45,136 nucleotides of DNA from NCBI GenBank assembly GCA_020445255.1, contig JAGRGY010000049.1, forward strand, positions 83,045-128,180, written 5' to 3'. Below the pieces are notes generated by a model, which saw only the letters and a program-made list of their open reading frames with translations, was not told the origin of the DNA and ran no database searches. The DNA is from Gammaproteobacteria bacterium (GTDB taxonomy: Bacteria; Pseudomonadota; Gammaproteobacteria; Chromatiales; Chromatiaceae). Each line of letters starts with the position of its first letter. Positions within the stretch are counted from its first letter, which is position 1. Below are positions 37,725 to 45,099 of this stretch, piece by piece. The position numbers and the translations under genes were made by a program.

Positions 37725-37753
37725 ATTGTAAGTGAAATTTGTCGGCCCCGCAA
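37725..37753 (-). promoter_or_regulatory. Predicted promoter of the rpsF operon
   Basis: In the minus sense TTGCGG (37748-37753) and TACAAT (37725-37730) are 17 bp apart and are followed by the GC-rich discriminator CCCGCGCC. This is typical of stringently controlled ribosomal promoters. It gives a leader of about 80 nt, enough to hold the S6:S18-like structure. Confidence 0.6.
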
Positions 37754-37783
37754 GCGTTTAGCCCTGCCCCGACAGCAGGCGCA

Positions 37784-38473
37784 TCAGCGACCACGCGTGC
37801 GGCGTCTCGCCAGCCAGGCACCGCCGACCGCGGAGATGGGCACCAATGCCAGCGCGCCGACCAGGCCAATCCGGTTCGAGATGGGCTCGCCGGTGACCTC
37901 ATGGTGCGCGATCAGCGCCAACAGCAGCAGCAGCACGCCGCCCACCCCACCGGCCATCGTCGTCAGAATTGTCCTGCGCGGCCCACTGCGCTCGCGCTGC
38001 GTTCCGGCGTCGCCTCGGCCCTCGATCGCAGCCAGCAGGCGCTCGAAGTCGTCGCTGAAGCGGCTGTTCCTGATCTCCGCCGCATTCTTCAGCGCCAGAT
38101 CGCCGATGTCGTCCGGCAGTTCGTCGCGATGCGGCATTCCGGCGTCATCGATCCTGACCGGGATGACCTCCAGTCCATGGCGCAACGCCCACGCGATCTC
38201 GAACCGGACATAGTCGTCGGCGTCCCACAGCCGCGACCGCGATGTACCGTCCACGTTTTCCGACCAGCGTGAACCCATCACCACCAGCATCACACTGGAC
38301 TGCCGCAACGCACCCTCGATACGTCGTTCGAAATTGCTGCCGGGCGCGATCGAACTGACGTCGAGAAACGTCTTTCGGCCGCCGAGTCTTTGCGTCAGCA
38401 GGTCATGTATGCGGCCGGCCATCGACGCGGAATCCGAGCGCCGATAGCTGATGAACACGCCGTCGCCTGGCAT
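37784..38473 (-). CDS. TIR-domain protein with two C-terminal membrane helices
   Basis: This 229-residue protein has an N-terminal TIR domain (about 4-150): FISYRRSDS (7-15), FLDVSSIAPGSNFERRI (36-52), VVMGSRW (64-70) and VRFEIAWALRHG (89-100). Glu92 is in the position of the catalytic glutamate of NAD-cleaving TIR domains, so NADase activity is possible but not shown. Two hydrophobic helices (about 172-190 and 203-222) anchor it. The ATG at 38471-38473 lies 5 bp past the stop of the upstream membrane-protein gene, so the two are cotranscribed. It sits between rlmB and rpsF, which are usually close neighbours. It could be a defence effector or a scaffolding TIR; I cannot tell which. Confidence 0.85.
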   Translation of the reverse strand: MPGDGVFISYRRSDSASMAGRIHDLLTQRLGGRKTFLDVSSIAPGSNFERRIEGALRQSSVMLVVMGSRWSENVDGTSRSRLWDADDYVRFEIAWALRHGLEVIPVRIDDAGMPHRDELPDDIGDLALKNAAEIRNSRFSDDFERLLAAIEGRGDAGTQRERSGPRRTILTTMAGGVGGVLLLLLALIAHHEVTGEPISNRIGLVGALALVPISAVGGAWLARRRTRGR

Positions 38474-38478
38474 GCCGT

Positions 38479-39516
38479 TCAGCGCGGGGTGATGCCGGAG
38501 GCAGTCGCCTCCGGATACAGGACCGGCACGGCGGCATAGCTCGGAATGACCGCCGTCGCCGCGAACCAACCAATCTTTTCGAGGTGGCGATGCGCGTCGA
38601 GCTGCCCCGGAAGCAAAAGCTGCGCGACGGCATCCTGGGTATCCTTGCGAAACTCGTAGACCAGCGCCGTCGTCCGGTATCCCGCGGTGTAGTCTCGGCC
38701 GCCGAGCGTATCGGGGAGGTCGTTGAACCCCCCGGACATGAACGCCTCCGCGGCGGCGCGATCGATCGGCCCACCGCTCGCCGCGAAGACCTGGTCGGTC
38801 ACGACGAACACCACCATCCGGTAGCGCCCGGGCGGCACCCAGAACAGGTTGCGTATGTAGACCAGAAAATCGCCCGTCACACCCCGTTCCGCCTCGGCGA
38901 TCAGATTCCCCTGGGCGTCGATCGACTCCAGCCGCGTCACCATCGCAAAGCCGTTCGGGACCGCATAGAAACGCAGTTCGTGCCGGCCCGCGAGATCGAG
39001 CGTCGCGCGCAGCGTCTGTGCCACATCCGCCAGGGTCACCGGATCGCGCAGCAACACGGCCGGCAGTACCTGCATCGCCGAGGCACGCGGCGGCGGCCAC
39101 GGGAACTCGGGCATTTTCCGGGCCGTGGGTGCAGCGGAGTCCGTCTGGACCTGCGGCGAGGGGGCGCCGGCCAGCTCAGCGCCCATTCCACCCATCTGGT
39201 CACGCACCGCATCGGTGAACAGTCCTATGCCAAGCAGCATCGCGGCAGAACCCAGCACGGCGACGAGCGTCAACGCCAGGTAACGCTGGTGACCGCTAAG
39301 GACTTTGTAAGTCAGAACGCCAATGACACCGCAACCGAACAGCATTACTGGCACCGACAGCCATGCGGGCAGGGTTTCCAGTAGCGAGGTGTGGTCGGCC
39401 AGCAATGTCAGCACCAGCGCAACGGCAACCAGTGCGATCCACAATGCGCCGACACCACTGACCAGGCGCCGCAGCCAGGGCCTGCTGCCGTCGGAATCGT
39501 CACCCACCACGCGCAC
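38479..39516 (-). CDS. Membrane protein paired with the TIR gene, function unknown
   Basis: I do not recognise this 345-residue protein. It has three membrane helices near the N-terminus (about 18-40, 51-73 and 78-100), a Pro/Ala-rich linker (about 115-145) and a roughly 200-residue soluble domain rich in beta-strand-like segments (ELRFYAVPNGFAMVTRLESID; FLVYIRNLFWVPPGRYRMVVFVV). The start is a GTG (39514-39516) behind a GAGG site. The TIR gene follows after 5 bp. The pair looks like a two-gene module; the soluble domain could be a sensor or ligand-binding part, which is speculation. Confidence 0.75.
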   Translation of the reverse strand: MRVVGDDSDGSRPWLRRLVSGVGALWIALVAVALVLTLLADHTSLLETLPAWLSVPVMLFGCGVIGVLTYKVLSGHQRYLALTLVAVLGSAAMLLGIGLFTDAVRDQMGGMGAELAGAPSPQVQTDSAAPTARKMPEFPWPPPRASAMQVLPAVLLRDPVTLADVAQTLRATLDLAGRHELRFYAVPNGFAMVTRLESIDAQGNLIAEAERGVTGDFLVYIRNLFWVPPGRYRMVVFVVTDQVFAASGGPIDRAAAEAFMSGGFNDLPDTLGGRDYTAGYRTTALVYEFRKDTQDAVAQLLLPGQLDAHRHLEKIGWFAATAVIPSYAAVPVLYPEATASGITPR

Positions 39517-39611
39517 CCCACCTCGACCGTTGACGTCGGTTTCTCATCTCGACTTAGGAGTGTGGTGGGTGCGGACGCGATCGACAAGGCAAATCGCGAA
39601 CGCATCGATTT

Positions 39612-40358
39612 TTATGGTTTGGCACGTTGTCTGGCTGCTTCGTACAGGCATACTCCCGCCGCAACCGATACGTTCAGGCTGTGTACCTGACCTGCCATCG
39701 GCAGGTGAACAAGCGCGTCACAGGTCTTGCGCGTCAGTTGCCGCATGCCCTCGCCTTCGGCGCCCATGACCAGCGCGAGCGGTCCATGCAGGTCGGCTTC
39801 GAACAGGCTCAGCGCCGCGTCGCCGGACGTGCCAACGACGAACACGCGGTGTGCGTCCTGTAGATGCCGAAGCGTGCGGACAAGGTTGGTGACCTGCACG
39901 AAAGGCACCGTTTCGGCTGCGCCGCTTGCCACCTTGCATGCCACCGGAGAAAGCCCACCGGCACGATCACGCGGTGCGATCACTGCATGCACGCCGGTAG
40001 CGTCGGCACTGCGCAGACACGCGCCGAGATTGTGGGGGTCGGTGACACCGTCGAGCACGAGCAGCATGGGTGGCACATCGAGCGTTCCGAGCAGTTCGTC
40101 GAGCGCGGCCTCCGCAAGGCTGGCCGGCATCTCACCCTTCGCGACCACGCCCTGATGATTGGCACCACCGGTCATGCGGTCGAGTGTTGCCTTTTCGCTG
40201 GGCGTGAGCTCGACACCGGCGGCGCGCGCCTCGTCGAGCAGCTGGCGCAGGCGCCGGTCACGGCGTTCGGCATCGAACCACAGCCGATCGATGCGCCGTG
40301 CGCCATGCTTGAGCGCGGAACGCACCGCGTGGATGCCGATGATCAGCTGGTCACGCAC
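39612..40358 (-). CDS. rlmB: RlmB, 23S rRNA Gm2251 2'-O-methyltransferase
   Basis: RlmB methylates the ribose of G2251 in the P-loop of 23S rRNA. The 248-residue SpoU-family protein has an N-terminal rRNA-binding domain (about 1-75) and the SPOUT knot with motifs LDGVTDPHNLGACLRSADATG, LVMGAEGEGM and VHLPMAGQVHSLNVSVAAGV. Length matches the E. coli enzyme (243). It follows rnr by 3 bp, the conserved rnr-rlmB order. Confidence 0.98.
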   Translation of the reverse strand: MRDQLIIGIHAVRSALKHGARRIDRLWFDAERRDRRLRQLLDEARAAGVELTPSEKATLDRMTGGANHQGVVAKGEMPASLAEAALDELLGTLDVPPMLLVLDGVTDPHNLGACLRSADATGVHAVIAPRDRAGGLSPVACKVASGAAETVPFVQVTNLVRTLRHLQDAHRVFVVGTSGDAALSLFEADLHGPLALVMGAEGEGMRQLTRKTCDALVHLPMAGQVHSLNVSVAAGVCLYEAARQRAKP

Positions 40359-40361
40359 GCG

Positions 40362-42707
40362 TCAGGACCTGCGGGTACGACGCTTCTTGCCCGACCTGCC
40401 CTCGCCGTCTGCGCGCTTTGCACGACGATCACCGCCATCGCGCGGACCTTTGCTGGCACCAGCCTGCTTGCGATTCCCTTCCTCACCACCCCGCGGTCTT
40501 CCCTTGCCCGGCCCCTCGATCTTGTCGGCCAATACGAAGTCGATCTTGCGGTCGTCGATGTTCACTGCGGCGACGCGCACCTTGAGCGTGTCACCGAGTC
40601 GGTAGACTCGGCCGGTACGGTCGCCGCGCAGGCGGTGCCCGATCGGATCGAAGTGGAAATAGTCGTAGTCGAGCGCCGTGATATGGACCAACCCCGAGAC
40701 GTAGATGTCGTTGAGCTCGACGAAGATACCGAAGCTGGTCACGCCGGAAATCACGCCCTGGAACGTCTCGCCAACCTTGTCGAGCATGAACTCGCACTTC
40801 AGCGTGTCGGCGGCGTCACGGGTGGCGTCATCGGCACGCCGTTCAGTAGCCGAGCAATGCTCGCCCATGGCCTGCAGATGCTGGTGCGTATACTCGAAGG
40901 CCTCCGGTGGTTCGCCGGTCAGCAGGTGTTTGAGCGCACGGTGCACCATAAGGTCCGGGTAACGCCGGATCGGTGACGTGAAGTGGGTGTAAGCCGGGAA
41001 CGCGAGGCCGAAGTGGCCGACATTGTTGTCGGAGTAGACGGCCTGCATCATCGAGCGCAGCAGCACCACCTGGATGACGTGGAAATCCGGGCGGTCCTTG
41101 ACCCTGTCGAGCAGGTTGGCATAGTCCTTCGCCGTCGGACTGGTACCGCCGTCGAGGCGCAGACCGAGCTCGGCCAGGAATTCGCCGAGATCGCTGAGTT
41201 TCTCAGCACTCGGCTTCTCATGGATGCGGTACAGCGCGGGCATCTTGTTACGCAGCAGGTGTCGGGCCGCCGCCACGTTGGCCGCCAGCATGCACTCCTC
41301 GATGATCTTGTGCGCATCGTGTCGCACCAGCGGAACGATTCCTGCCAGCTTGCCGTCATCGTCGAAACGGAAGCGGGTCTCGACGGTATCGAAATCGATC
41401 GCACCGCGCTCCTCGCGCGCGGTGTGCAGCAGGCGGAACAACCCATACAGATCGTGAAGATGCGGCAGCAGTTTCGCATGCTGGCGGCATAGCGCCGGGT
41501 CACCGTCCAACAGCATCGCACCGACCTGGTCGTAGGTCAGCCGCGCATGCGAGTTCATGACCGCCTCGAAGAAGCGCGAGCGGTACAACTGCCCGGAGGC
41601 GTCGAAATACAGCTCTGCGGTCATGCACAAGCGATCGACATTCGGATTCAGCGAACACAGCCCGTTGGATAGGACCTCCGGCAACATCGGGATCACCCGG
41701 TCCGGGAAGTACACCGAGTTGCCGCGCTTGTATGCCTCATCGTCGAGTGCGGTGCCCGGACTCACGTACGACGACACGTCGGCGATCGCGACCAGCAGCC
41801 GCCAGCCCTTCTTGGTGCGTTCGCAGAACACGGCGTCGTCGAAATCGCGCGCGTCGGCGCCATCGATCGTCACCAGCGGCGTGTTGCGCAGGTCCTGGCG
41901 GCCCTTCTTGGCCGCGGTGGGAACCTCGGGTGCGAGCGAACCGACCTGCTGCTCCACCGCTTCCGGCCAGTCGACCGGGATGTCGTGGGCGCGGATCGCG
42001 ACGTCGGTGGCCATGCCCGGGGCGAGATGGTCGCCGAGGATCTCGATGACCTCGCCGAGCGGCTGACGCCAGGTCTGCGGATGCTCGGTGATGTGCACGA
42101 CGACCATCTGGCCGTGTTTGGCGCCACCCAGGCAGTCCGGCGTGATCAGCACCTGATGGGTGACACGCTTGTTGTCCGGCAGCACGAACGCGACGCCGGC
42201 CTCGATCTGCATACGACCGACGATGTTCTCGAACGCGCGCTCGAGGATCTCGACCACGGCCGCCTCACGCCGGCCGCGGCGGTCCATGCCTGCAACGCGA
42301 GCGACGATACGATCGCCATGCCACAACTGCCGCATCTCGCGCGGACTCAGGAACAGGTCGTCACCGCCCTCGTCGGGGTGCAGGAAACCGAAACCGTCGG
42401 GATGGCCGATCACGCGTCCGTGGATCAGGTCCTCGCGGTTGACGACGCAGTAACCACCGCGACGGTTGCACACCACCTGTCCGTCGCGCGCCATCGCACT
42501 CAGACGCCGCGACAGCGCATCCACCTGGTCGGGCTGCTGCAGCGCCAGTGCTTCGGCGAGATCGTCGAACCGCAGCGGCGCACCGTGTTCCTCCATCACG
42601 CCGAGAATGAACTCGCGGCTGGGGATCGGATTGGCGTACTTTTTGGCCTCTCGGGCCTGGTAGGGATCGCGGTCGCGCGAAGGGCGACGCGGCTTGCGTT
42701 TTGACAC
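40362..42707 (-). CDS. rnr: Ribonuclease R, 3'-5' exoribonuclease
   Basis: RNase R degrades structured RNA and defective rRNA. The 781-residue protein has N-terminal helix-turn-helix and cold-shock domains, the RNB catalytic domain (LVTIDGADARDFDDAVFCE holds the metal-binding aspartates; RDAADTLKCEF follows) and a C-terminal S1 domain with a Lys/Arg/Gly-rich tail (GKGRPRGGEEGNRKQ; KKRRTRRS). The GTG at 42707 is chosen: it has an AAGG site upstream and gives SKRKPRRPSRDRDPYQAREAKKYANPIPSREF. The ATG at 42746 overlaps the -10 box of the predicted promoter and lacks a ribosome binding site. Confidence 0.96.
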   Translation of the reverse strand: MSKRKPRRPSRDRDPYQAREAKKYANPIPSREFILGVMEEHGAPLRFDDLAEALALQQPDQVDALSRRLSAMARDGQVVCNRRGGYCVVNREDLIHGRVIGHPDGFGFLHPDEGGDDLFLSPREMRQLWHGDRIVARVAGMDRRGRREAAVVEILERAFENIVGRMQIEAGVAFVLPDNKRVTHQVLITPDCLGGAKHGQMVVVHITEHPQTWRQPLGEVIEILGDHLAPGMATDVAIRAHDIPVDWPEAVEQQVGSLAPEVPTAAKKGRQDLRNTPLVTIDGADARDFDDAVFCERTKKGWRLLVAIADVSSYVSPGTALDDEAYKRGNSVYFPDRVIPMLPEVLSNGLCSLNPNVDRLCMTAELYFDASGQLYRSRFFEAVMNSHARLTYDQVGAMLLDGDPALCRQHAKLLPHLHDLYGLFRLLHTAREERGAIDFDTVETRFRFDDDGKLAGIVPLVRHDAHKIIEECMLAANVAAARHLLRNKMPALYRIHEKPSAEKLSDLGEFLAELGLRLDGGTSPTAKDYANLLDRVKDRPDFHVIQVVLLRSMMQAVYSDNNVGHFGLAFPAYTHFTSPIRRYPDLMVHRALKHLLTGEPPEAFEYTHQHLQAMGEHCSATERRADDATRDAADTLKCEFMLDKVGETFQGVISGVTSFGIFVELNDIYVSGLVHITALDYDYFHFDPIGHRLRGDRTGRVYRLGDTLKVRVAAVNIDDRKIDFVLADKIEGPGKGRPRGGEEGNRKQAGASKGPRDGGDRRAKRADGEGRSGKKRRTRRS

Positions 42708-42744
42708 GGGTTGGCGCCTTATCGATGGCCTTGGACGGGGGGCC

Positions 42745-42774
42745 ATTGTAGCGTTGACAGCCCTACGGTGTCGC
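42745..42774 (-). promoter_or_regulatory. Predicted rnr promoter, interleaved with the tRNA-Leu promoter
   Basis: In the minus sense GCGACA (42769-42774; four of six) and TACAAT (42745-42750; five of six) are 18 bp apart. The start would fall near 42738, about 30 bp before the GTG. Its boxes lie within and across the boxes of the opposite-strand tRNA promoter. Confidence 0.5.
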
Positions 42775-42782
42775 TGTAGAGT
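42754..42782 (+). promoter_or_regulatory. Predicted tRNA-Leu promoter
   Basis: A perfect -35 TTGACA (42754-42759) and TAGAGT (42777-42782) are 17 bp apart, followed by the discriminator CCGCGC. This matches stable-RNA promoters under stringent control. The tRNA begins 33 bp beyond the -10 box. Confidence 0.75.
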
Positions 42783-42815
42783 CCGCGCTTCCGTTTTGGG
42801 CCCCCTGAAACGCGA

Positions 42816-42902
42816 GCCGAAGTGGCGGAATTGGTAGACGCGCATGGTTCAGGTCCATGTCGGGGAAACCCGGTGGAGGTTCAAGTCCTCTCTTCGGCAC
42901 CA
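42816..42902 (+). tRNA. tRNA-Leu (anticodon CAG)
   Basis: The 87-nt gene folds with a GCCGAAG/CTTCGGC acceptor stem, a D-arm (GGCGGAATTGGTAGACGC), an anticodon stem-loop whose loop TTCAGGT places CAG at 42850-42852, a long class II variable arm typical of tRNA-Leu, and a TTCAAGT T-loop. The 3' CCA is encoded. It diverges from rnr. Confidence 0.97.
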
Positions 42903-42925
42903 TTACGACGACGAGTCAAAACGAG

Positions 42926-42956
42926 AAATCCCGGCCTCACGCGACCGGGATTTTTT
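42926..42956 (+). terminator. Intrinsic terminator of tRNA-Leu
   Basis: AAATCCCGG (42926-42934) pairs with CCGGGATTT (42945-42953), and the T-run continues to 42956. It lies 24 bp past the tRNA 3' end and is a classical rho-independent terminator. Confidence 0.9.
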
Positions 42957-43016
42957 GTTTGTCCATGCACGTGCACGCAGGCATCCTTGCCCACATCGAC
43001 GTTGCCGGAGCTCCCC

Positions 43017-43343
43017 ATGTCCTACTCCTTACGCACCATGAAGTGTGCCGCGGTTTCGATATTGCTGTTCGCCCCGCCGGCATCGGTCGCCGATGACATC
43101 GACCTGCAGTGCAACCGAACCTCGGCCGACCTTGTATCCAGACTTGATGCGGCGGGTCTGCTTGCGAGTGGACACACCGCGCTATCCCAGGCGCGCGCAA
43201 TTGCCGAAGAGGTTTGCAACAACCGGCAGTCAGCCGCACGCCAGCAGCAGGAATCGGATCGCAAGAGTCTCCTGTCCAACATCCTGTTCGAGGACACCGG
43301 CGGCAAACCCGGCAACAAGCGCTTATTGAACCTCAAGCACTGA
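43017..43343 (+). CDS. Small secreted protein, function unknown
   Basis: I do not recognise this 108-residue protein. It has a Sec-type signal peptide (MKCAAVSILLFAPPASVADD, cleavage likely near VADD), two cysteines in the mature part (LQCNRT and EEVCNN) that could pair, and a Gln/Arg/Lys-rich C-terminal half. The ATG at 43017 has a GGAG site 6-9 bp upstream; a second ATG at 43038 is also possible. It stands between the tRNA terminator and a spacer with a minus-strand terminator. Its role in the periplasm is unknown. Confidence 0.65.
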   Translation: MSYSLRTMKCAAVSILLFAPPASVADDIDLQCNRTSADLVSRLDAAGLLASGHTALSQARAIAEEVCNNRQSAARQQQESDRKSLLSNILFEDTGGKPGNKRLLNLKH

Positions 43344-43389
43344 CAACGGCACATTGCGGCCGCGGGGCCCGATCGCTGGACAAATCATG

Positions 43390-43429
43390 CAAAAAAAGAC
43401 GGGTGGCCTCGGGGAGAGCGGCCACCCGT
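43390..43429 (-). terminator. Strong minus-strand intrinsic terminator without an annotated upstream gene
   Basis: In the minus sense a 10-bp perfect stem ACGGGTGGCC/GGCCACCCGT (43420-43429 with 43399-43408, loop 11 nt) is followed by C and seven T (43391-43397). In the plus sense the T-run lies before the hairpin, so it does not serve the gene at 43017. It implies minus-strand transcription from the 43430-43650 region. Confidence 0.8.
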
Positions 43430-43560
43430 GAAGCGCTATCTTCGCGCCAGAGGAGAGCGTGGTTTCCAATGCCATGCCAAGCCAATCGGAATACGCTACG
43501 CTCCCTGTAACGGCCAGCTAGGGCGTCAGTTGAACAACCCGTGCTTTTCCTTCCCGATGC
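43390..43560 (-). ncRNA. Candidate small RNA ending at the minus-strand terminator
   Basis: Upstream of the terminator, minus-sense RNA can form GAGCGT/ACGCTC (43498-43503 with 43455-43460). This encloses a TTCC/GGAA stem (43488-43491 with 43464-43467), and a GCGC stem lies near 43434-43448. Several GGA triplets occur (GGGAAGGA, AGGGAG, TTGGAA), which in other species recruit CsrA/RsmA proteins. I cannot find a convincing promoter, so the 5' end is a guess. It might instead be a 3'-structured antisense RNA or an inert terminator. Confidence 0.35.
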
Positions 43561-43651
43561 GTCGCGCGAATGCGGAAACGGCTTGAATTCGCCGGGTCGA
43601 CGCGGCTGACGCCTCGTCGGGGATTCATGCAGGCCGGATACGGAGCACCCC

Positions 43652-44173
43652 ATGGATCCAAGACTGTCGGTCAGACTCGCCGACATCACGACGCTCGACA
43701 TCGACGCGATCGTCAATGCGGCGAACCGGAGCCTGCTCGGTGGTAGTGGCGTCGATGGTGCGATCCACGCAGCGGCAGGGCCGCAGTTGCTCGCCGCGTG
43801 CCGCTCACTCGGCGGTTGTCCCACCGGCGAGGCACGCATCACACCCGGGTTCGCACTTCCCGCACGATACGTCATTCATACGGTCGGTCCCGTTTGGCAC
43901 GGAGGCACAAGTGGCGAGGCGGACCTGTTGCGCAGTTGCTATCGGAGTTCACTGGCGCTCGCCGCCGAATACGGCATTGCGTGCATGGCATTTCCGGCCA
44001 TTTCGACCGGCAACTACCGTTACCCGGCCGACGAGGCTGCCCGCATTGCGGTCGACACGGTGACCGAGATCGTGCGACAGGCCGGTCGATCGATCGAGGT
44101 CGTATTCTGCTGTTTCTCCGCCGCCGACCAGTTGCGCTACCAGCGACTCCTCGGGTCGGCCGAGTCGCCCTGA
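43652..44173 (+). CDS. Macrodomain protein (YmdB/MacroD-type ADP-ribose hydrolase)
   Basis: This 173-residue protein is a single macrodomain. MacroD-type members remove ADP-ribose from proteins or deacetylate O-acetyl-ADP-ribose. The key motifs are [19 protein letters not shown] (10-28, with NAAN 22-25), [14 protein letters not shown] (30-43) and [17 protein letters not shown] (near 110-126). The ATG at 43652 has a GGAG site 6-9 bp upstream. Orthology with E. coli YmdB, which also dampens RNase III, is likely but not certain. It lies 83 bp upstream of the ferritin-like gene, same strand. Confidence 0.92.
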   Translation: MDPRLSVRLADITTLDIDAIVNAANRSLLGGSGVDGAIHAAAGPQLLAACRSLGGCPTGEARITPGFALPARYVIHTVGPVWHGGTSGEADLLRSCYRSSLALAAEYGIACMAFPAISTGNYRYPADEAARIAVDTVTEIVRQAGRSIEVVFCCFSAADQLRYQRLLGSAESP

Positions 44174-44256
44174 GGCGCAGGCAAGTCTCGCAAGGGAAAT
44201 CACCGCTGGTTTGCGGCTATCATTGGCGCCTTGAGGAAATTCAAAGAGGAAACCCG

Positions 44257-44550
44257 ATGTCCAACGAAGGCTACCACGAACCCATTGCCGAACTCAGCGA
44301 CGAAACACGTGATATGCATCGCGCGATCGTGTCGCTGATGGAGGAACTCGAGGCCGTCGACTGGTACAACCAGCGCGTGGATGCATGCCGGAACCCCGAG
44401 TTGAAGGCGATCCTCGCGCACAACCGCGACGAGGAAAAGGAACACGCCGCGATGGTGCTCGAATGGATCAGGCGCCAGGACCCGACCTTCGACAAGGAAA
44501 TGAAGGACTACCTGTTCACCGACAAGCCGATCACGCACGACCACGGCTGA
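44257..44550 (+). CDS. Encapsulated-ferritin-like (EncFtn) ferroxidase, stand-alone form
   Basis: EncFtn proteins are short ferritin-like chains whose dimers form a ferroxidase site and usually load iron into encapsulin shells. This 97-residue protein shows the EncFtn core HRAIVSLMEELEAVDWYNQRV and HNRDEEKEHAAMVLEWIRR, including Glu29, Glu30, Glu32, Trp36, Glu60 and His63, which align with the ferroxidase and entry-site residues of Rhodospirillum EncFtn (Glu31, Glu32, Glu34, Trp38, Glu62, His65). It ends PITHDHG right after the YLF(T)DKPIT segment, with no C-terminal targeting peptide. No encapsulin gene is nearby. The ATG follows GAGGA at good spacing; longer open frames overlap the macrodomain gene. 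A TATCAT lies at 44218-44223, a possible -10. Confidence 0.9.
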   Translation: MSNEGYHEPIAELSDETRDMHRAIVSLMEELEAVDWYNQRVDACRNPELKAILAHNRDEEKEHAAMVLEWIRRQDPTFDKEMKDYLFTDKPITHDHG

Positions 44551-44586
44551 CGCGCACCGTCGCTGCAACGCTGCCAACGCATCGGC

Positions 44587-45099
44587 ATGCTGTATTTTGC
44601 CTACGGCTCGAACATGTCGACGCCGCGCCTGCGGCGGCGCGTGCCTTCAGCCGAGCCGCTCGCCCGAGCGGTGCTGCACGACCACCGCCTGACTTTCCAC
44701 AAGGTGGGACGTGACGGATCGGCAAAATGCGACATCGTCGCAGCGCCGCCGCATTTGGTCCACGGCGTCGTGTTCCGGATCGAGCCCTGTCAGCGCGCCG
44801 CGCTCGACCATGCGGAAGGCCTGGGCGAGGGCTACGACGACATCCGCCTGCAGGTGAGGATGGCCGACGGCAGCTACGTGGAAACCTTCGCCTACCGCGC
44901 GACCCGCACCGACCCCGATCTCGAACCTTTTACCTGGTACGTCCAGCACGTGCTGCGCGGCGCGGTCGAACACGGTCTGCCGGATGACTATATCCGCATG
45001 CTCCGCGCGACGCGCGCGCGGCCGGATCCGGACACCGACCGCGATGCGCGTGAGATGGCCGTGCACCTCTCGACCGCCGGGCAGAGGCACGCACGTTGA
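44587..45099 (+). CDS. Gamma-glutamylcyclotransferase-like (AIG2/GGCT fold) protein
   Basis: This 170-residue protein has the GGCT-family substrate loop FAYGSNM (4-10; YGSN at 6-9) and a catalytic glutamate candidate, Glu77, in LDHAEGLGEGYDDI. Members cyclise gamma-glutamyl compounds to 5-oxoproline or act on related amides; the substrate here is unknown. The ATG lies 36 bp after the ferritin-like gene on the same strand. The C-terminus is Arg/Asp-rich and overlaps the next gene's TTG by 4 bp. Confidence 0.85.
   Translation: MLYFAYGSNMSTPRLRRRVPSAEPLARAVLHDHRLTFHKVGRDGSAKCDIVAAPPHLVHGVVFRIEPCQRAALDHAEGLGEGYDDIRLQVRMADGSYVETFAYRATRTDPDLEPFTWYVQHVLRGAVEHGLPDDYIRMLRATRARPDPDTDRDAREMAVHLSTAGQRHAR

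Larger units (their letters stand above)
43344..43651. other. 308-bp spacer with minus-strand structure
   Basis: No protein gene is supported. The spacer contains a minus-strand intrinsic terminator near 43390-43429 and inverted repeats upstream of it (towards 43510), annotated separately. A 180-codon minus-strand frame (43333-43875) crosses into the macrodomain gene and resembles no protein, so I read it as a shadow. Confidence 0.6.

Noticed and set aside
37784..39100. 438-residue version of the TIR protein with a long N-terminal extension
   Set aside because: The extra 209 codons overlap the upstream membrane-protein gene in another frame and are Arg/Gly/Ala noise; the ATG at 38473 directly precedes FISYRR.
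42708..42845. N-terminal extensions of RNase R from 42845 or 42746
   Set aside because: The first lies inside tRNA-Leu; the second begins within the predicted -10 box and lacks a ribosome binding site.
43333..43875. Minus-strand 180-codon frame
   Set aside because: Overlaps the macrodomain gene and the terminator hairpin; no protein-like features.
43798..44550. 250-residue version of the EncFtn protein
   Set aside because: The extension overlaps the macrodomain gene in another frame; the internal ATG at 44257 has a good ribosome binding site and matches the EncFtn start.
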